DNA from: Scytonema sp. UIC 10036
Lineage (GTDB): Bacteria; Cyanobacteriota; Cyanobacteriia; Cyanobacteriales; Nostocaceae
Direction of reading: 5' to 3'
NCBI RefSeq assembly: GCF_009725235.1
Contig: NZ_WJFC01000240.1
Coordinates: 1-19,838, forward strand
DNA length: 19,838 nt
A model generated the notes under the pieces. That model saw only the letters and a list, made by a program, of their open reading frames with translations, did not search any database and had not been told where the DNA came from. A program made the translations under genes and the position numbers. Of the stretch, positions 12,576 through 19,838 are shown piece after piece; within the stretch, counting starts at the first letter, position 1; every line of letters begins with the position of its first letter.

Positions 12576-12890
12576 ATGGCGATCGCAATGAATCCTGAAG
12601 AAAAAGCAGCACTACAAACGGCTATTAGCATTTACTTAGAACTAGGCGTGCTCAACAGAGTTTGTAGCTCATGCGAGAAATTCTTATCTCGCGTTCCTGC
12701 TAATATTACGACTAAACGGTTAAAATCTCTAATCGAAAATCATGGAGAAGAAATAGCAAAAATGGCTGGAGCCAAAACAGTGATATATAAAAGTGGCTAC
12801 TACAAGCCATCTGGACGAGGTGCTTTTGGACATAAAGGAGGAGGCGATAGAGCGAAAAATAATCCTCCATCCATTGAATTTATTTTTTGA
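12576..12890 (+). CDS. Small protein of unknown function between the zinc-ribbon and helicase genes
   Basis: 104 residues, starting MAIAMNPEEKAALQTAISIY (the start overlaps a HIP1-like GCGATCGC). A CSSC pair (residues about 30-33) and a helical TTKRLKSLIENHGEEIAKMA segment are followed by a glycine-rich basic end (YKPSGRGAFGHKGGGDRAKN). I do not recognise the family. It starts 14 bases after the upstream stop and is probably co-transcribed with the helicase, which begins 55 bases later. Confidence 0.65.
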   Translation: MAIAMNPEEKAALQTAISIYLELGVLNRVCSSCEKFLSRVPANITTKRLKSLIENHGEEIAKMAGAKTVIYKSGYYKPSGRGAFGHKGGGDRAKNNPPSIEFIF

Positions 12891-12945
12891 TACGTGTTAT
12901 TAAGGGTGAACTACCAATTATTAAACAATTTACTTAATTAAAGCT

Positions 12946-15438
12946 ATGACCATGACACAATTTAAACCGGATATCGAACTTAGCCCGTTACAAGAAGCAA
13001 TTATTAAAAATGTTTGTCAAGCTATTAAAGAAAAAAGACCAGCTACAATAGCAGTTGGTGCAGTTGCAGGGTCTGGAAAGAGCACAGCCACAAAATACAT
13101 AGCTTTAGCTGCTAATAGTTTGGGAGTCCCAATTAATGAGATAAAAATCACAGTTTTCGGAAAGAAAAACTCACTCTTACTTAAAAAGAAGCTAGGTAAG
13201 CAATGGGAACGTAGTATATGTACGTTAAACAGTCTGGGATTCTCACTCATAGAAAATAAGTTAGGAAGATGGAGTAAGAGCGACAAGATTGATGAATATA
13301 AATATGTAAAGATAGGTAGAGAATTGGGTTATCTATCGTCTAAAGGGAAAATTGGTTCTTTAATAGAAAGTAGAGCAATTGAAAAAGGGAAGGAATCGTC
13401 TTTTTGCGATGCAAAGGCACCAAACCTTATTACATTGCTACGTTGCACTTTGTCTGAACCAACAGTTGAAAAAGTCAGCGAAATCAGCAGACATTTTCAG
13501 TTAGAGGGGATTAACGACTACAAGATAGTCGCTAAGGCAGCAGAAGAAATACTCCACACTGGTAAAGAATGGACTTTAGAAAAAAAGATAGATTATACAG
13601 ACCAAATATGGTTACCGTGTGTTTGGGAACTCTATGATAACGTTTCTCCTTTTAGAGTCATTATCGTTGACGAGGCACAAGATTTAAACACTGCCCAGCG
13701 TGAGATGACGATAAAATTGTGCAATCCAGATACGGGAATTAAAGTTTATGTTGGAGACGAAAGGCAGTCAATCATGGGATTTAGCGGAGCAGATGCTAAA
13801 AGTTGGCAAGCTATAGTTAATCTCAAAGATGTAGTTGAGATGCCACTAAGTGTCTGTTACAGATGTGGTAAAAAGCATATTGAACTTGTTAATCAGCTAT
13901 ATCCAGAAATCCCGATTACAGCTTACGAGAAAAATCATGATGGGGAGATAATACAAATTAAAGAGAGCGATTTGGACAAGTACTTGACCAAAGAATCTCG
14001 TAACATAATGGTCATTGCTAGAAGGACCTCTCCACTCGTATCGCTGTGTATTAAGCTTTTGAGTAAAGGGATTCCGGCTCAGGTTAAAGGAAAGAATGTT
14101 GGTGACTCGCTTGTAAGAGAAGCAGAAGCGATCGCATTAAGACCAGGTTTTCAGTGGAATCATTTTCCTCACTGGGTTGAGCAATACAGAATAAGCAAGC
14201 TTACTCAGTACAAAGGTCTCGATAACTACGAACAGTTAAAAGAGACTTTAGACGATAAACTGGAAGCTTTACTTGCTATTTATGAGGCAATTGGAGTTAA
14301 TAAAACACTTGAGTCTTTTAAAATTTACACTGAAGACTTATTTAGTGATACTGATGAGGAATCAGTAATTTACCTCAGCAGTTGTCATAGCTCCAAAGGA
14401 CTAGAAAGGGAAGACACCGTAATAGTTGAACCTGATAAACTTCCTTTTAGCTGGAAAAACATTTTACCATGGCAGGAAGAACAAGAAGAAAACCTGCACT
14501 ATGTAGCAATGACTCGTGCTAAGAAGCGATTAATAATAGTTGGGGAATGTGATTGGTACAAAGCACCTAAAAAAGATACAAAGCCAGAGAAAGAACCAGA
14601 AGCGATCGCTGTTTCACCTTCATTATTAGAAAATGAACACTGGACTGGGGAAGTGTTTGAGAAAGACGATGACGACGATGAAAAATCACCACCGTCTCTG
14701 GCTCAACGTGAACTTGAGCAGGAAATTAGAAATTACTTTAAAAACAATGGCTTGAAAGAACCTAAGCTGACTGAGGCTTACATAAAGATAATCAATATCA
14801 CTTTGGGAACGATGGGCAGAAATGAAATCGATGAGCGCGTTAATCGCTTCTTCAGCCCAAAGCACAGAGAAGCAGTGAAACAATTCGCACACAGGCTTTG
14901 TGACATACAAGAAAAGGAAATTGAAACAGAAAGCGTTGAACTGCAAAGGATTGAAGCGCATCTGGAGGCACAGCGCCAAAAATTAGGGATGCGGGATGAG
15001 GACTACGAGTATGACGGCGAGGTACAAATTACACCAGATGAAATTCTGGTTAAAAGTTATAATGGCAAAATTTACAACTATCCACGCAGCGCTGGAATAC
15101 CTGATTGGGCATCACTTTTTCCTATCTTGTACTACCCAGGGTGCGAACCACAAAATCAGGAGCCGAACCCTAGCTCATTACTGTCAGCTTACTATCGCAT
15201 AGCTCCGGATAGAGATTCTGCTTACTATGGTATAACTCCAGAAGACTTGAATCTATCAGCAAGGTTGTCACCACCTGTGGATGAAAGTGATGATGAAGAA
15301 CCAAGTGATGAGGAATTGAAGGAGGCGGTACGGAAGGCGATCGCTCGTTTTGGTCCCAAGAACGTGATTATTGAGGCGATTCAGCAGGCGACGGTGAGTG
15401 AGATTCAGGAAATTATGGCGATATTGGATGATTGGTAG
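12946..15438 (+). CDS. UvrD/PcrA-like superfamily 1 DNA helicase with long acidic tail
   Basis: 830 residues. All SF1 motifs are in order: Walker A VGAVAGSGKSTATKYIA (about 38-46), Walker B IIVDEAQDLNTAQ (D242-D246), motif III YVGDERQSIMGFSGAD (268-283), motif IV-like VCYRCGKKHIELVNQLYP, motif V SSCHSSKGLE (478-487) and motif VI HYVAMTRAKKR (518-528). Such enzymes unwind DNA with ATP for repair, replication or plasmid and phage recombination. It is short in the 1B/2B insertions compared with chromosomal UvrD. Beyond residue 540 there are about 290 residues without helicase motifs: acidic stretches (FEKDDDDDEKSPPS), a helical region and a C-terminal EELKEAVRKAIARF to IMAILDDW segment, perhaps for partner binding. 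It closes the rightward operon of block D. Confidence 0.88.
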   Translation: MTMTQFKPDIELSPLQEAIIKNVCQAIKEKRPATIAVGAVAGSGKSTATKYIALAANSLGVPINEIKITVFGKKNSLLLKKKLGKQWERSICTLNSLGFSLIENKLGRWSKSDKIDEYKYVKIGRELGYLSSKGKIGSLIESRAIEKGKESSFCDAKAPNLITLLRCTLSEPTVEKVSEISRHFQLEGINDYKIVAKAAEEILHTGKEWTLEKKIDYTDQIWLPCVWELYDNVSPFRVIIVDEAQDLNTAQREMTIKLCNPDTGIKVYVGDERQSIMGFSGADAKSWQAIVNLKDVVEMPLSVCYRCGKKHIELVNQLYPEIPITAYEKNHDGEIIQIKESDLDKYLTKESRNIMVIARRTSPLVSLCIKLLSKGIPAQVKGKNVGDSLVREAEAIALRPGFQWNHFPHWVEQYRISKLTQYKGLDNYEQLKETLDDKLEALLAIYEAIGVNKTLESFKIYTEDLFSDTDEESVIYLSSCHSSKGLEREDTVIVEPDKLPFSWKNILPWQEEQEENLHYVAMTRAKKRLIIVGECDWYKAPKKDTKPEKEPEAIAVSPSLLENEHWTGEVFEKDDDDDEKSPPSLAQRELEQEIRNYFKNNGLKEPKLTEAYIKIINITLGTMGRNEIDERVNRFFSPKHREAVKQFAHRLCDIQEKEIETESVELQRIEAHLEAQRQKLGMRDEDYEYDGEVQITPDEILVKSYNGKIYNYPRSAGIPDWASLFPILYYPGCEPQNQEPNPSSLLSAYYRIAPDRDSAYYGITPEDLNLSARLSPPVDESDDEEPSDEELKEAVRKAIARFGPKNVIIEAIQQATVSEIQEIMAILDDW

Positions 15439-15517
15439 TTCACATCCCACTTAAAAAACACATATTACTGCTTAAATCTAAATTCACTTTGCAGCTTTTG
15501 GTGGTAAGCCAAGCTTT

Positions 15518-18169
15518 TTACGGAATTAGTAGTAATCCAAGCTCTTTATGGAATTTAAAGTCGTATTTTGCTTCTTGCCAATTCTTCGCTTGTTTTACTT
15601 GCTGTGGTGTTAGGTTTTTGGCATATGTCAGGTAGGTACATTCAGTTTTCAGTTTAGAATTTGCACAGCCAAATTCAGCATCTTTGAGGTTGGCACTTGA
15701 GAGGTTGGCACCTGAGAGGTCGGCACTGTAGAGGTTGGCACCTGAAAGGTCGGCACTATAGAGGTTGGCATCTGTGAGGTTGGCATCTGTGAGGTTGGCA
15801 CCTGTGAGGTTGGCACCTGAGAGGTTGGCATCTGTGAGGTTGGCACCTGTGAGGTTGGCACCTGTGAGGTTGGCACCTGTGAGGTTGGCACCTGAGAGGT
15901 CGGCACCTGAGAGGTCGGCACTTGAGAGGTCGGCACCTGAGAGGTCGGCACTTGAGAGCTTGGCACTTGAGAGCTTGGCACTTGAGAGCTTGGCATTACG
16001 GAAATCAATAATATTACCTTCATTAAAATTGACGCGACTCAGATCGTATTTACTATCTATACTTTCGCCAGACCTGACAAGCTCTTGAGCTGCTCGACTT
16101 ATGGCTGCCGATCTTGTACTTGAGTTACGAGTTGCAAGAATTTGCCGATTGTTGTGTTTATTTAGTTCTTTTTCTGTAAGTAATCCTATTAGAAAAAGCA
16201 AACCCAAAGGAATAATTAAACTTATTCTAATGGCATTATTATTTCGTCTGTGTCGGATACTTTTTTGAATCAAATCGCAAGCTAAGCCTGACAGCGCTAA
16301 ATTGACAGTTTGTGTTTTTTGAAAGCTTTCGGCGTCTTTCAATTGCTTTCCTTGCAACAAATAATCTCTCGACTTACCCCGCTCGCTCCACTCAACTGCT
16401 GCTGCTTCAATTTTCCGTTTTTGGATTAACCGTTCTCTATTTTTATCAACCCACTCACGCAACCGTCCCCACTCCCGAATCAGCGCTTCATGAACGACCT
16501 CTACTGTTTCTTCTCCTGACTTATCATTGCGTCCTGTTACCACCAGCCGTGCTTGGGAACCAGCTAAATAAGTTACCAATCCCCAATTCTCATTGTCAAC
16601 TTCTTTGCTGGTTGCAACTCTGCGAGTATCTTCCGTTCCTTCACCCAATCGCACTAAGGACAAAAAAATACGTTGTGCTTGCTGCTGTTGGGCTTCACTC
16701 AGTTGGCGATAAATATCCTCAGCGTGCTTTACTAGCGCTTGTTTAACACCACCAATTTCATCGTAGGCTTTGTGAGTGAGTTCACCATTGTTCTGCTTTG
16801 ACCATAATTGAGTGAGAGCGAATTCTAGCAATGGTAAATTACCGGGTTCCTGACCCACGTCGTCCAAAATTCTTTCAGCTAAATGTGTTTGTAGTTTTAC
16901 GCTGAGCTTGTGAGCGGGTTGTTCAATTGCCGTGCGTAATTCCTCTCGGCTCATTAAAGTCAGTGGCTTGTGTCCAAATTTCTCTAATGCTTCGCCAAAT
17001 GGTCGATAAGAGAGGACGTAACCGTAGAAGTCCGCTCGCAACGTAAAAACCAGTGTTAAACTTTTTTGATTAACAGCTGCCAGTAAAGTGTCAATGAGGC
17101 GTTGTTGTTCCTCCTTATCAAGGCATTGAGTGTAAAGTTCTTCAAACTGGTCTGCAACTAACAATAGCTGCTTGTGAGGTTTGTTCTCCAAAATTTGAGA
17201 TGCTATTTGATGCAGCTTCACTTCGCCTTTTTTTAAACTTTCTGCAAGTTTTCCTACTTTTATAGTTTTCTCGACACCATCTAAATTTGGTTCTAATTGA
17301 CGCACTAAAGCCAGCGCCAGTTCATCAAAAGGTTGACTTTTAGGACGAAATGATTCAATCAACCAAGTCCCTTCTTCTCTCAGTCGCGGGATTAAGCCAG
17401 CAAACACCACAGACGATTTTCCACTGCCACTCGCACCAATAACCGCGACCAACTGTTGCTTGTGAGCTATCTCAAATAACTCATTGGTGACTTTCTCCCG
17501 CCCAAAAAAGAATTCTGCATCTTTCTCTCCAAAAGCAGACAATCCTTGGTAGGGGTTGGGTGGTATATCACCTGCAACAAATTGAATATCAGCTTTATGA
17601 ATGAGCGTTTTCTTTAGGACTGGAGTTTGATGTTCCCCTAACCCAACCAGTTGAGTGCAACCCAATCCATATGCAAACTCCACTTCTTCCCCAGCTGCAA
17701 GAGCGTCATAAAAGGCGACAGCAAAAGCAACGGCGGCTTTATCCCCGATCGCCTGATTCATACCAATAACATATTTGATGTACTGGCTGATGGCTTGGGC
17801 TTGTTCTTCCGAGTAGCAAGCGTTTAAAAGGACACACTCAACACCCTTAACTGCGAAGAGCTTAAACAATTTAGATAGTGCTTCTTTTTCCACCAGTGAT
17901 GGTTGCCCTGTCTCATCCTCTAGAACAATTCCATCCACTCCTGCCCCATGTCCGCAAAAATGAACAATCTGTGGTTGATGCTCTAGAATGGCGCGGTAAA
18001 AGTCACGCGATCGCACTGCCCATTTATGTACGAGTTTAAATTGCTCACGATGCTTTGCAGCTTGCAATCCATTTTCAATTTCCCGCACCTCCTCATCCAA
18101 TCGCAACCTTAAAGTGCTTGTAGGATTTGCTGCTAGAATCAAAACTGTTTTTTGCAAGTTATTACTCAT
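15518..18169 (-). CDS. CHAT-like protease / nSTAND1 ATPase / transmembrane / pentapeptide-repeat protein
   Basis: 883 residues from ATG 18169 (a TTG six bases earlier is also in frame). Residues 1-190 look like a CHAT caspase-like domain with the expected dyad: H74 in HFCGHGAG and C118 in [10 protein letters not shown]. From about 205 an nSTAND1-type ATPase begins ([20 protein letters not shown]), with Walker A GASGSGKS (245-252) and Walker [12 protein letters not shown] (D340). A winged-helix-like region and [18 protein letters not shown] follow. [18 protein letters not shown] (about 648-665) is a probable membrane segment. The end is a pentapeptide array of about 21 units (A-D/N/K-L-x-x) where most relatives have WD40 or TPR sensors. 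I infer an NTP-switched sensor that releases protease activity, as in bacterial immunity and programmed cell death. An upstream DNA-binding-like gene (18303) runs in the same direction. Confidence 0.85.
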   Translation of the reverse strand: MSNNLQKTVLILAANPTSTLRLRLDEEVREIENGLQAAKHREQFKLVHKWAVRSRDFYRAILEHQPQIVHFCGHGAGVDGIVLEDETGQPSLVEKEALSKLFKLFAVKGVECVLLNACYSEEQAQAISQYIKYVIGMNQAIGDKAAVAFAVAFYDALAAGEEVEFAYGLGCTQLVGLGEHQTPVLKKTLIHKADIQFVAGDIPPNPYQGLSAFGEKDAEFFFGREKVTNELFEIAHKQQLVAVIGASGSGKSSVVFAGLIPRLREEGTWLIESFRPKSQPFDELALALVRQLEPNLDGVEKTIKVGKLAESLKKGEVKLHQIASQILENKPHKQLLLVADQFEELYTQCLDKEEQQRLIDTLLAAVNQKSLTLVFTLRADFYGYVLSYRPFGEALEKFGHKPLTLMSREELRTAIEQPAHKLSVKLQTHLAERILDDVGQEPGNLPLLEFALTQLWSKQNNGELTHKAYDEIGGVKQALVKHAEDIYRQLSEAQQQQAQRIFLSLVRLGEGTEDTRRVATSKEVDNENWGLVTYLAGSQARLVVTGRNDKSGEETVEVVHEALIREWGRLREWVDKNRERLIQKRKIEAAAVEWSERGKSRDYLLQGKQLKDAESFQKTQTVNLALSGLACDLIQKSIRHRRNNNAIRISLIIPLGLLFLIGLLTEKELNKHNNRQILATRNSSTRSAAISRAAQELVRSGESIDSKYDLSRVNFNEGNIIDFRNAKLSSAKLSSAKLSSADLSGADLSSADLSGADLSGANLTGANLTGANLTGANLTDANLSGANLTGANLTDANLTDANLYSADLSGANLYSADLSGANLSSANLKDAEFGCANSKLKTECTYLTYAKNLTPQQVKQAKNWQEAKYDFKFHKELGLLLIP
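15685..15998 (-). repeat. About 21 tandem 15-bp units encoding pentapeptides
   Basis: GAGGTTGGCACCTGT-type units on the plus strand, coding [15 protein letters not shown] on the minus strand. Several neighbouring units are identical, pointing to recent duplication. The same unit occurs in opposite orientation from 19690 on. Confidence 0.95.
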
Positions 18170-18302
18170 GAGCAAGTTTAGCGGTAATCGGAATTATATC
18201 TTGACGAGCACCCAAATTATGCAATCTAAACCAAAAGCACTTTTACTTATATTTATAGGGGAAAGCGAAACTAACTTATGCAGTACGATAAAAATTAGAT
18301 TT

Positions 18303-18782
18303 CTATGACGATATGTATCGTGTATAAAATTTTGTAAAAAGCGATACGAATGAAGTTCCGTAGTTTACGCTCGCCCTCCGTAGCACGGCTGCACGAGGGT
18401 TAAAAAGTGCTGGTAATCGTCCCTCTGAGTTTAGTGACAATATATCACTATTCTCTCTTAGAGAGAGTTCTGAGCGTTTTGGAGTAGCATAACCAGCATT
18501 TTCAAACTCATCGCTGTGACGAGTAATTACTTGACGAACTGCTTCCTCAGTAACCTCATAATACTCAGCTATCTGAGAAGTAGTAGCCCAACCCTCACTT
18601 TTCCAGAGTGCTTGGAACAAACTATGAACTTTAGCTGCAGTCAGTACTGATTCTATATCCACAGGCGAGAATTTACTCAATGCTTCTGTTCTGAGAGATT
18701 TCGACTCGCACAAAGCTTCAGATTGTAGAAATGCTCGTGTATTATGATTATTGTCCTCTGTTACGCTTATGCCTAGTAGCAT
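18303..18782 (-). CDS. DNA-binding-like protein, C-terminal end probably altered
   Basis: 159 residues from ATG 18782, with GAGG as ribosome site. A TTG start at 18836 is less likely. The centre (SPVDIESVLTAAKVHSLFQA, then LWKSEGWATTSQIAEYYEVT and EEAVRQVITRHSDEFENAGY) has a helix-turn-helix-like segment (TTSQIAEYYEVTEEAVRQVI). It resembles a cyanobacterial family in which this is followed by a NPRAA.LRLGMLL-type end. Here NPRAAVLR is present, but the rest (RASVNYGTSFVSLFTKFYTR) does not resemble it and coincides with a repeat-like sequence near 18340-18400. The end is therefore probably replaced or frameshifted. The gene runs toward the CHAT/nSTAND1 gene (gap 133 bases) and could control that locus, possibly as a degraded regulator. 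Confidence 0.6.
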   Translation of the reverse strand: MLLGISVTEDNNHNTRAFLQSEALCESKSLRTEALSKFSPVDIESVLTAAKVHSLFQALWKSEGWATTSQIAEYYEVTEEAVRQVITRHSDEFENAGYATPKRSELSLRENSDILSLNSEGRLPALFNPRAAVLRRASVNYGTSFVSLFTKFYTRYISS

Positions 18783-18880
18783 TACAGGTGACCTCAAGAA
18801 ACGATGCCATGCAGCTTGTACCTTGTAAACTTGCAATGGCTAGCTGTTGTACCGCTATAAAATAGTTAGGTGGTAAAATC

Positions 18881-19838
18881 GTGGAACTATCAGGCCAGCA
18901 GCGCCAACAACTGCAAAATGCTTTGATTGCTGCGTTTCCTTCTAAATCATTACTTGAGCAGATGTTGTCGCATCAGTTAGACGAAAATCTAGATGCGATC
19001 GTTGGTGGTGGTAACTTACAGCAAATTGTCTTTGAATTAATTAAAACTGCAGAGTCTCAGGGATGGATTGAAGAGTTAGTTCGTGCTGCATACAAAAAGA
19101 ATCCTGGAAATTCAGAACTGAAAGCGATCGCAGAAAGACTGCTGACGCAAACTGCATCTTTAAAATGTTTGGAGAGAGCAGAAAATGCTTTGAAATCCTC
19201 TAACACCAGTAATTTGATACAGGTAGCACAAGAAAACACGGATGTAAGTTCACGGGAACATGACACTGTACAATTGATACCTGCTTTAACAAGTGAAACT
19301 ATAGAACCAAAAGCATCTCGTAAACTAGCTACGTTTGTACTTTCCGGTACTATTGATTCAGTTGACGAAATTAAACTAAAAGCCATTTTTGAACATCTGC
19401 AAAAAATCGCAAGAAAGGCAGGGGAGAATGTGGAGATAACTATTCTTAATGCTGAAGAAGGTAGTATTAAAATAACTTTAGGGGGTTCTCCAGAAGGTCT
19501 TAAATGGCTTGAGGAAGTATTCAAATCGGGTGAACTGACTGAAGTGTTGGGTATCCCTGTTGAAGATGTACAGCTAAAGGATGTTACTACCGAGGAATAT
19601 AAATCTCGTGTAGTCCAAGCACTGATTAATCGGAAATTTATAGGTAAAGATTTAAGTAATTTCGATTTAAACGGTATCGAACTGAGAGATACCGACCTGA
19701 GCGATGCCGACCTGAGAGGTGCCGACCTGAGCAATGCCGACCTGAGGGGTGCCAACCTGAGGGATGCCAACCTGAGGGGTGCCAACCTGAGTGGTGCCAA
19801 CCTGAGAGGTGCTATCGTTGTGAATGCCTTTTTTGGAG
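18881..19838 (+). CDS. EAD1-like / TRADD-N-like / pentapeptide-repeat protein, 3' end outside the window
   Basis: GTG start with AGGTGG ribosome site. The frame is open to the window end (319 codons). Residues 1-87 (VELSGQQRQQLQNALIAAFP, then LEQMLSHQLDENLDAIVGGG and IEELVRAAYKKNPGN) match the effector-associated domain EAD1, a small helical adaptor that couples conflict proteins through like-with-like contacts. Residues about 150-232 (TFVLSGTIDSVDEIKLKAIF, then EITILNAEEGSIKITLGGS and FKSGELTEVLGIPVED) form a beta-alpha domain that resembles the bacterial TRADD-N type; this is a tentative assignment. From about residue 256 pentapeptide repeats begin (DLSNFDLNGIELRDTDLSDA, continuing ANLRG/ANLRD). 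It is divergent from the CHAT/nSTAND1 operon. The shared pentapeptide type suggests the two proteins act in one system, with the EAD recruiting a partner. Confidence 0.8.
   Translation, partial: MELSGQQRQQLQNALIAAFPSKSLLEQMLSHQLDENLDAIVGGGNLQQIVFELIKTAESQGWIEELVRAAYKKNPGNSELKAIAERLLTQTASLKCLERAENALKSSNTSNLIQVAQENTDVSSREHDTVQLIPALTSETIEPKASRKLATFVLSGTIDSVDEIKLKAIFEHLQKIARKAGENVEITILNAEEGSIKITLGGSPEGLKWLEEVFKSGELTEVLGIPVEDVQLKDVTTEEYKSRVVQALINRKFIGKDLSNFDLNGIELRDTDLSDADLRGADLSNADLRGANLRDANLRGANLSGANLRGAIVVNAFFG
19661..19838 (+). repeat. 15-bp tandem units encoding pentapeptides, continues past the window
   Basis: GGTGCCAACCTGAGG-type units. The units from about 19690 to 19815 are nearly identical in DNA. 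They match the 15685-15998 array in inverted orientation and the same codon phase. Confidence 0.92.

Noticed and set aside
15685..15998. CRISPR-like array of 15-bp units
   Set aside because: The units are directly abutting without spacers and encode pentapeptides in the frame of a large gene.
15649..16088. Open frames in other phases across the first pentapeptide array (QVPTS and LAPVR repeats)
   Set aside because: These follow automatically from a 15-bp tandem repeat without stops. The CHAT/nSTAND1 frame explains the DNA.
19057..19800. Long leftward open frame over the EAD1/pentapeptide gene
   Set aside because: It is the reverse of the pentapeptide-coding DNA and yields low-complexity LRLAP and SLRS sequences. 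The rightward frame has clear domains.

Overview
The window most likely comes from the chromosome of a filamentous, Nostoc-like cyanobacterium. The evidence is the many copies of the HIP1 octamer (GCGATCGC), short tandem repeats of cyanobacterial type, an IS701-type transposase and CHAT/STAND/pentapeptide proteins of cyanobacterial style. It has three parts.

(1) Positions 1-2367 hold the 3' three quarters of carB (carbamoyl-phosphate synthase large chain). This is the only clear housekeeping gene. It carries an in-frame repeat insertion, and its last codons are formed by a 75-bp repeat.

(2) Positions 2293-15438 are an accessory region built of similar modules. A 75-bp direct repeat occurs four times in one orientation (2293, 3915, 6190, 9279). 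The repeats separate blocks that each have a leftward gene or operon, a short divergent promoter region and a rightward gene or operon. Every divergent promoter region contains the motif TATGTTACC/GGTAACATA, seven copies in all, so the blocks look like one regulon. Block A has a SLOG-fold protein, a small unknown protein and a 2OG-Fe(II) oxygenase. Block B has one leftward and five small rightward unknown genes. Block C has a BRO-N/antirepressor-like protein, a small ribbon-helix-helix-like protein and an IS701-type insertion. Block D has a leftward operon, including a protein with two RHH-like repeats, and a rightward operon ending in a zinc-ribbon phage/plasmid-type protein and a UvrD-like helicase. 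I interpret this as DNA accreted behind carB, with the repeat acting as a former attachment or cassette boundary. No integrase is visible in the window.

(3) Positions 15518-19838 look like a biological-conflict locus. A leftward CHAT-like/nSTAND1 ATPase/transmembrane/pentapeptide protein and a DNA-binding-like gene lie divergent from a rightward gene cut by the window end. That gene encodes an effector-associated domain (EAD1-like), a TRADD-N-like middle region and another pentapeptide array. The two pentapeptide arrays are almost the same 15-bp DNA unit in opposite orientation and the same reading phase, so recombination between them could exchange the protein tails.

Domain calls were made by eye from motifs. 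No database search was possible.
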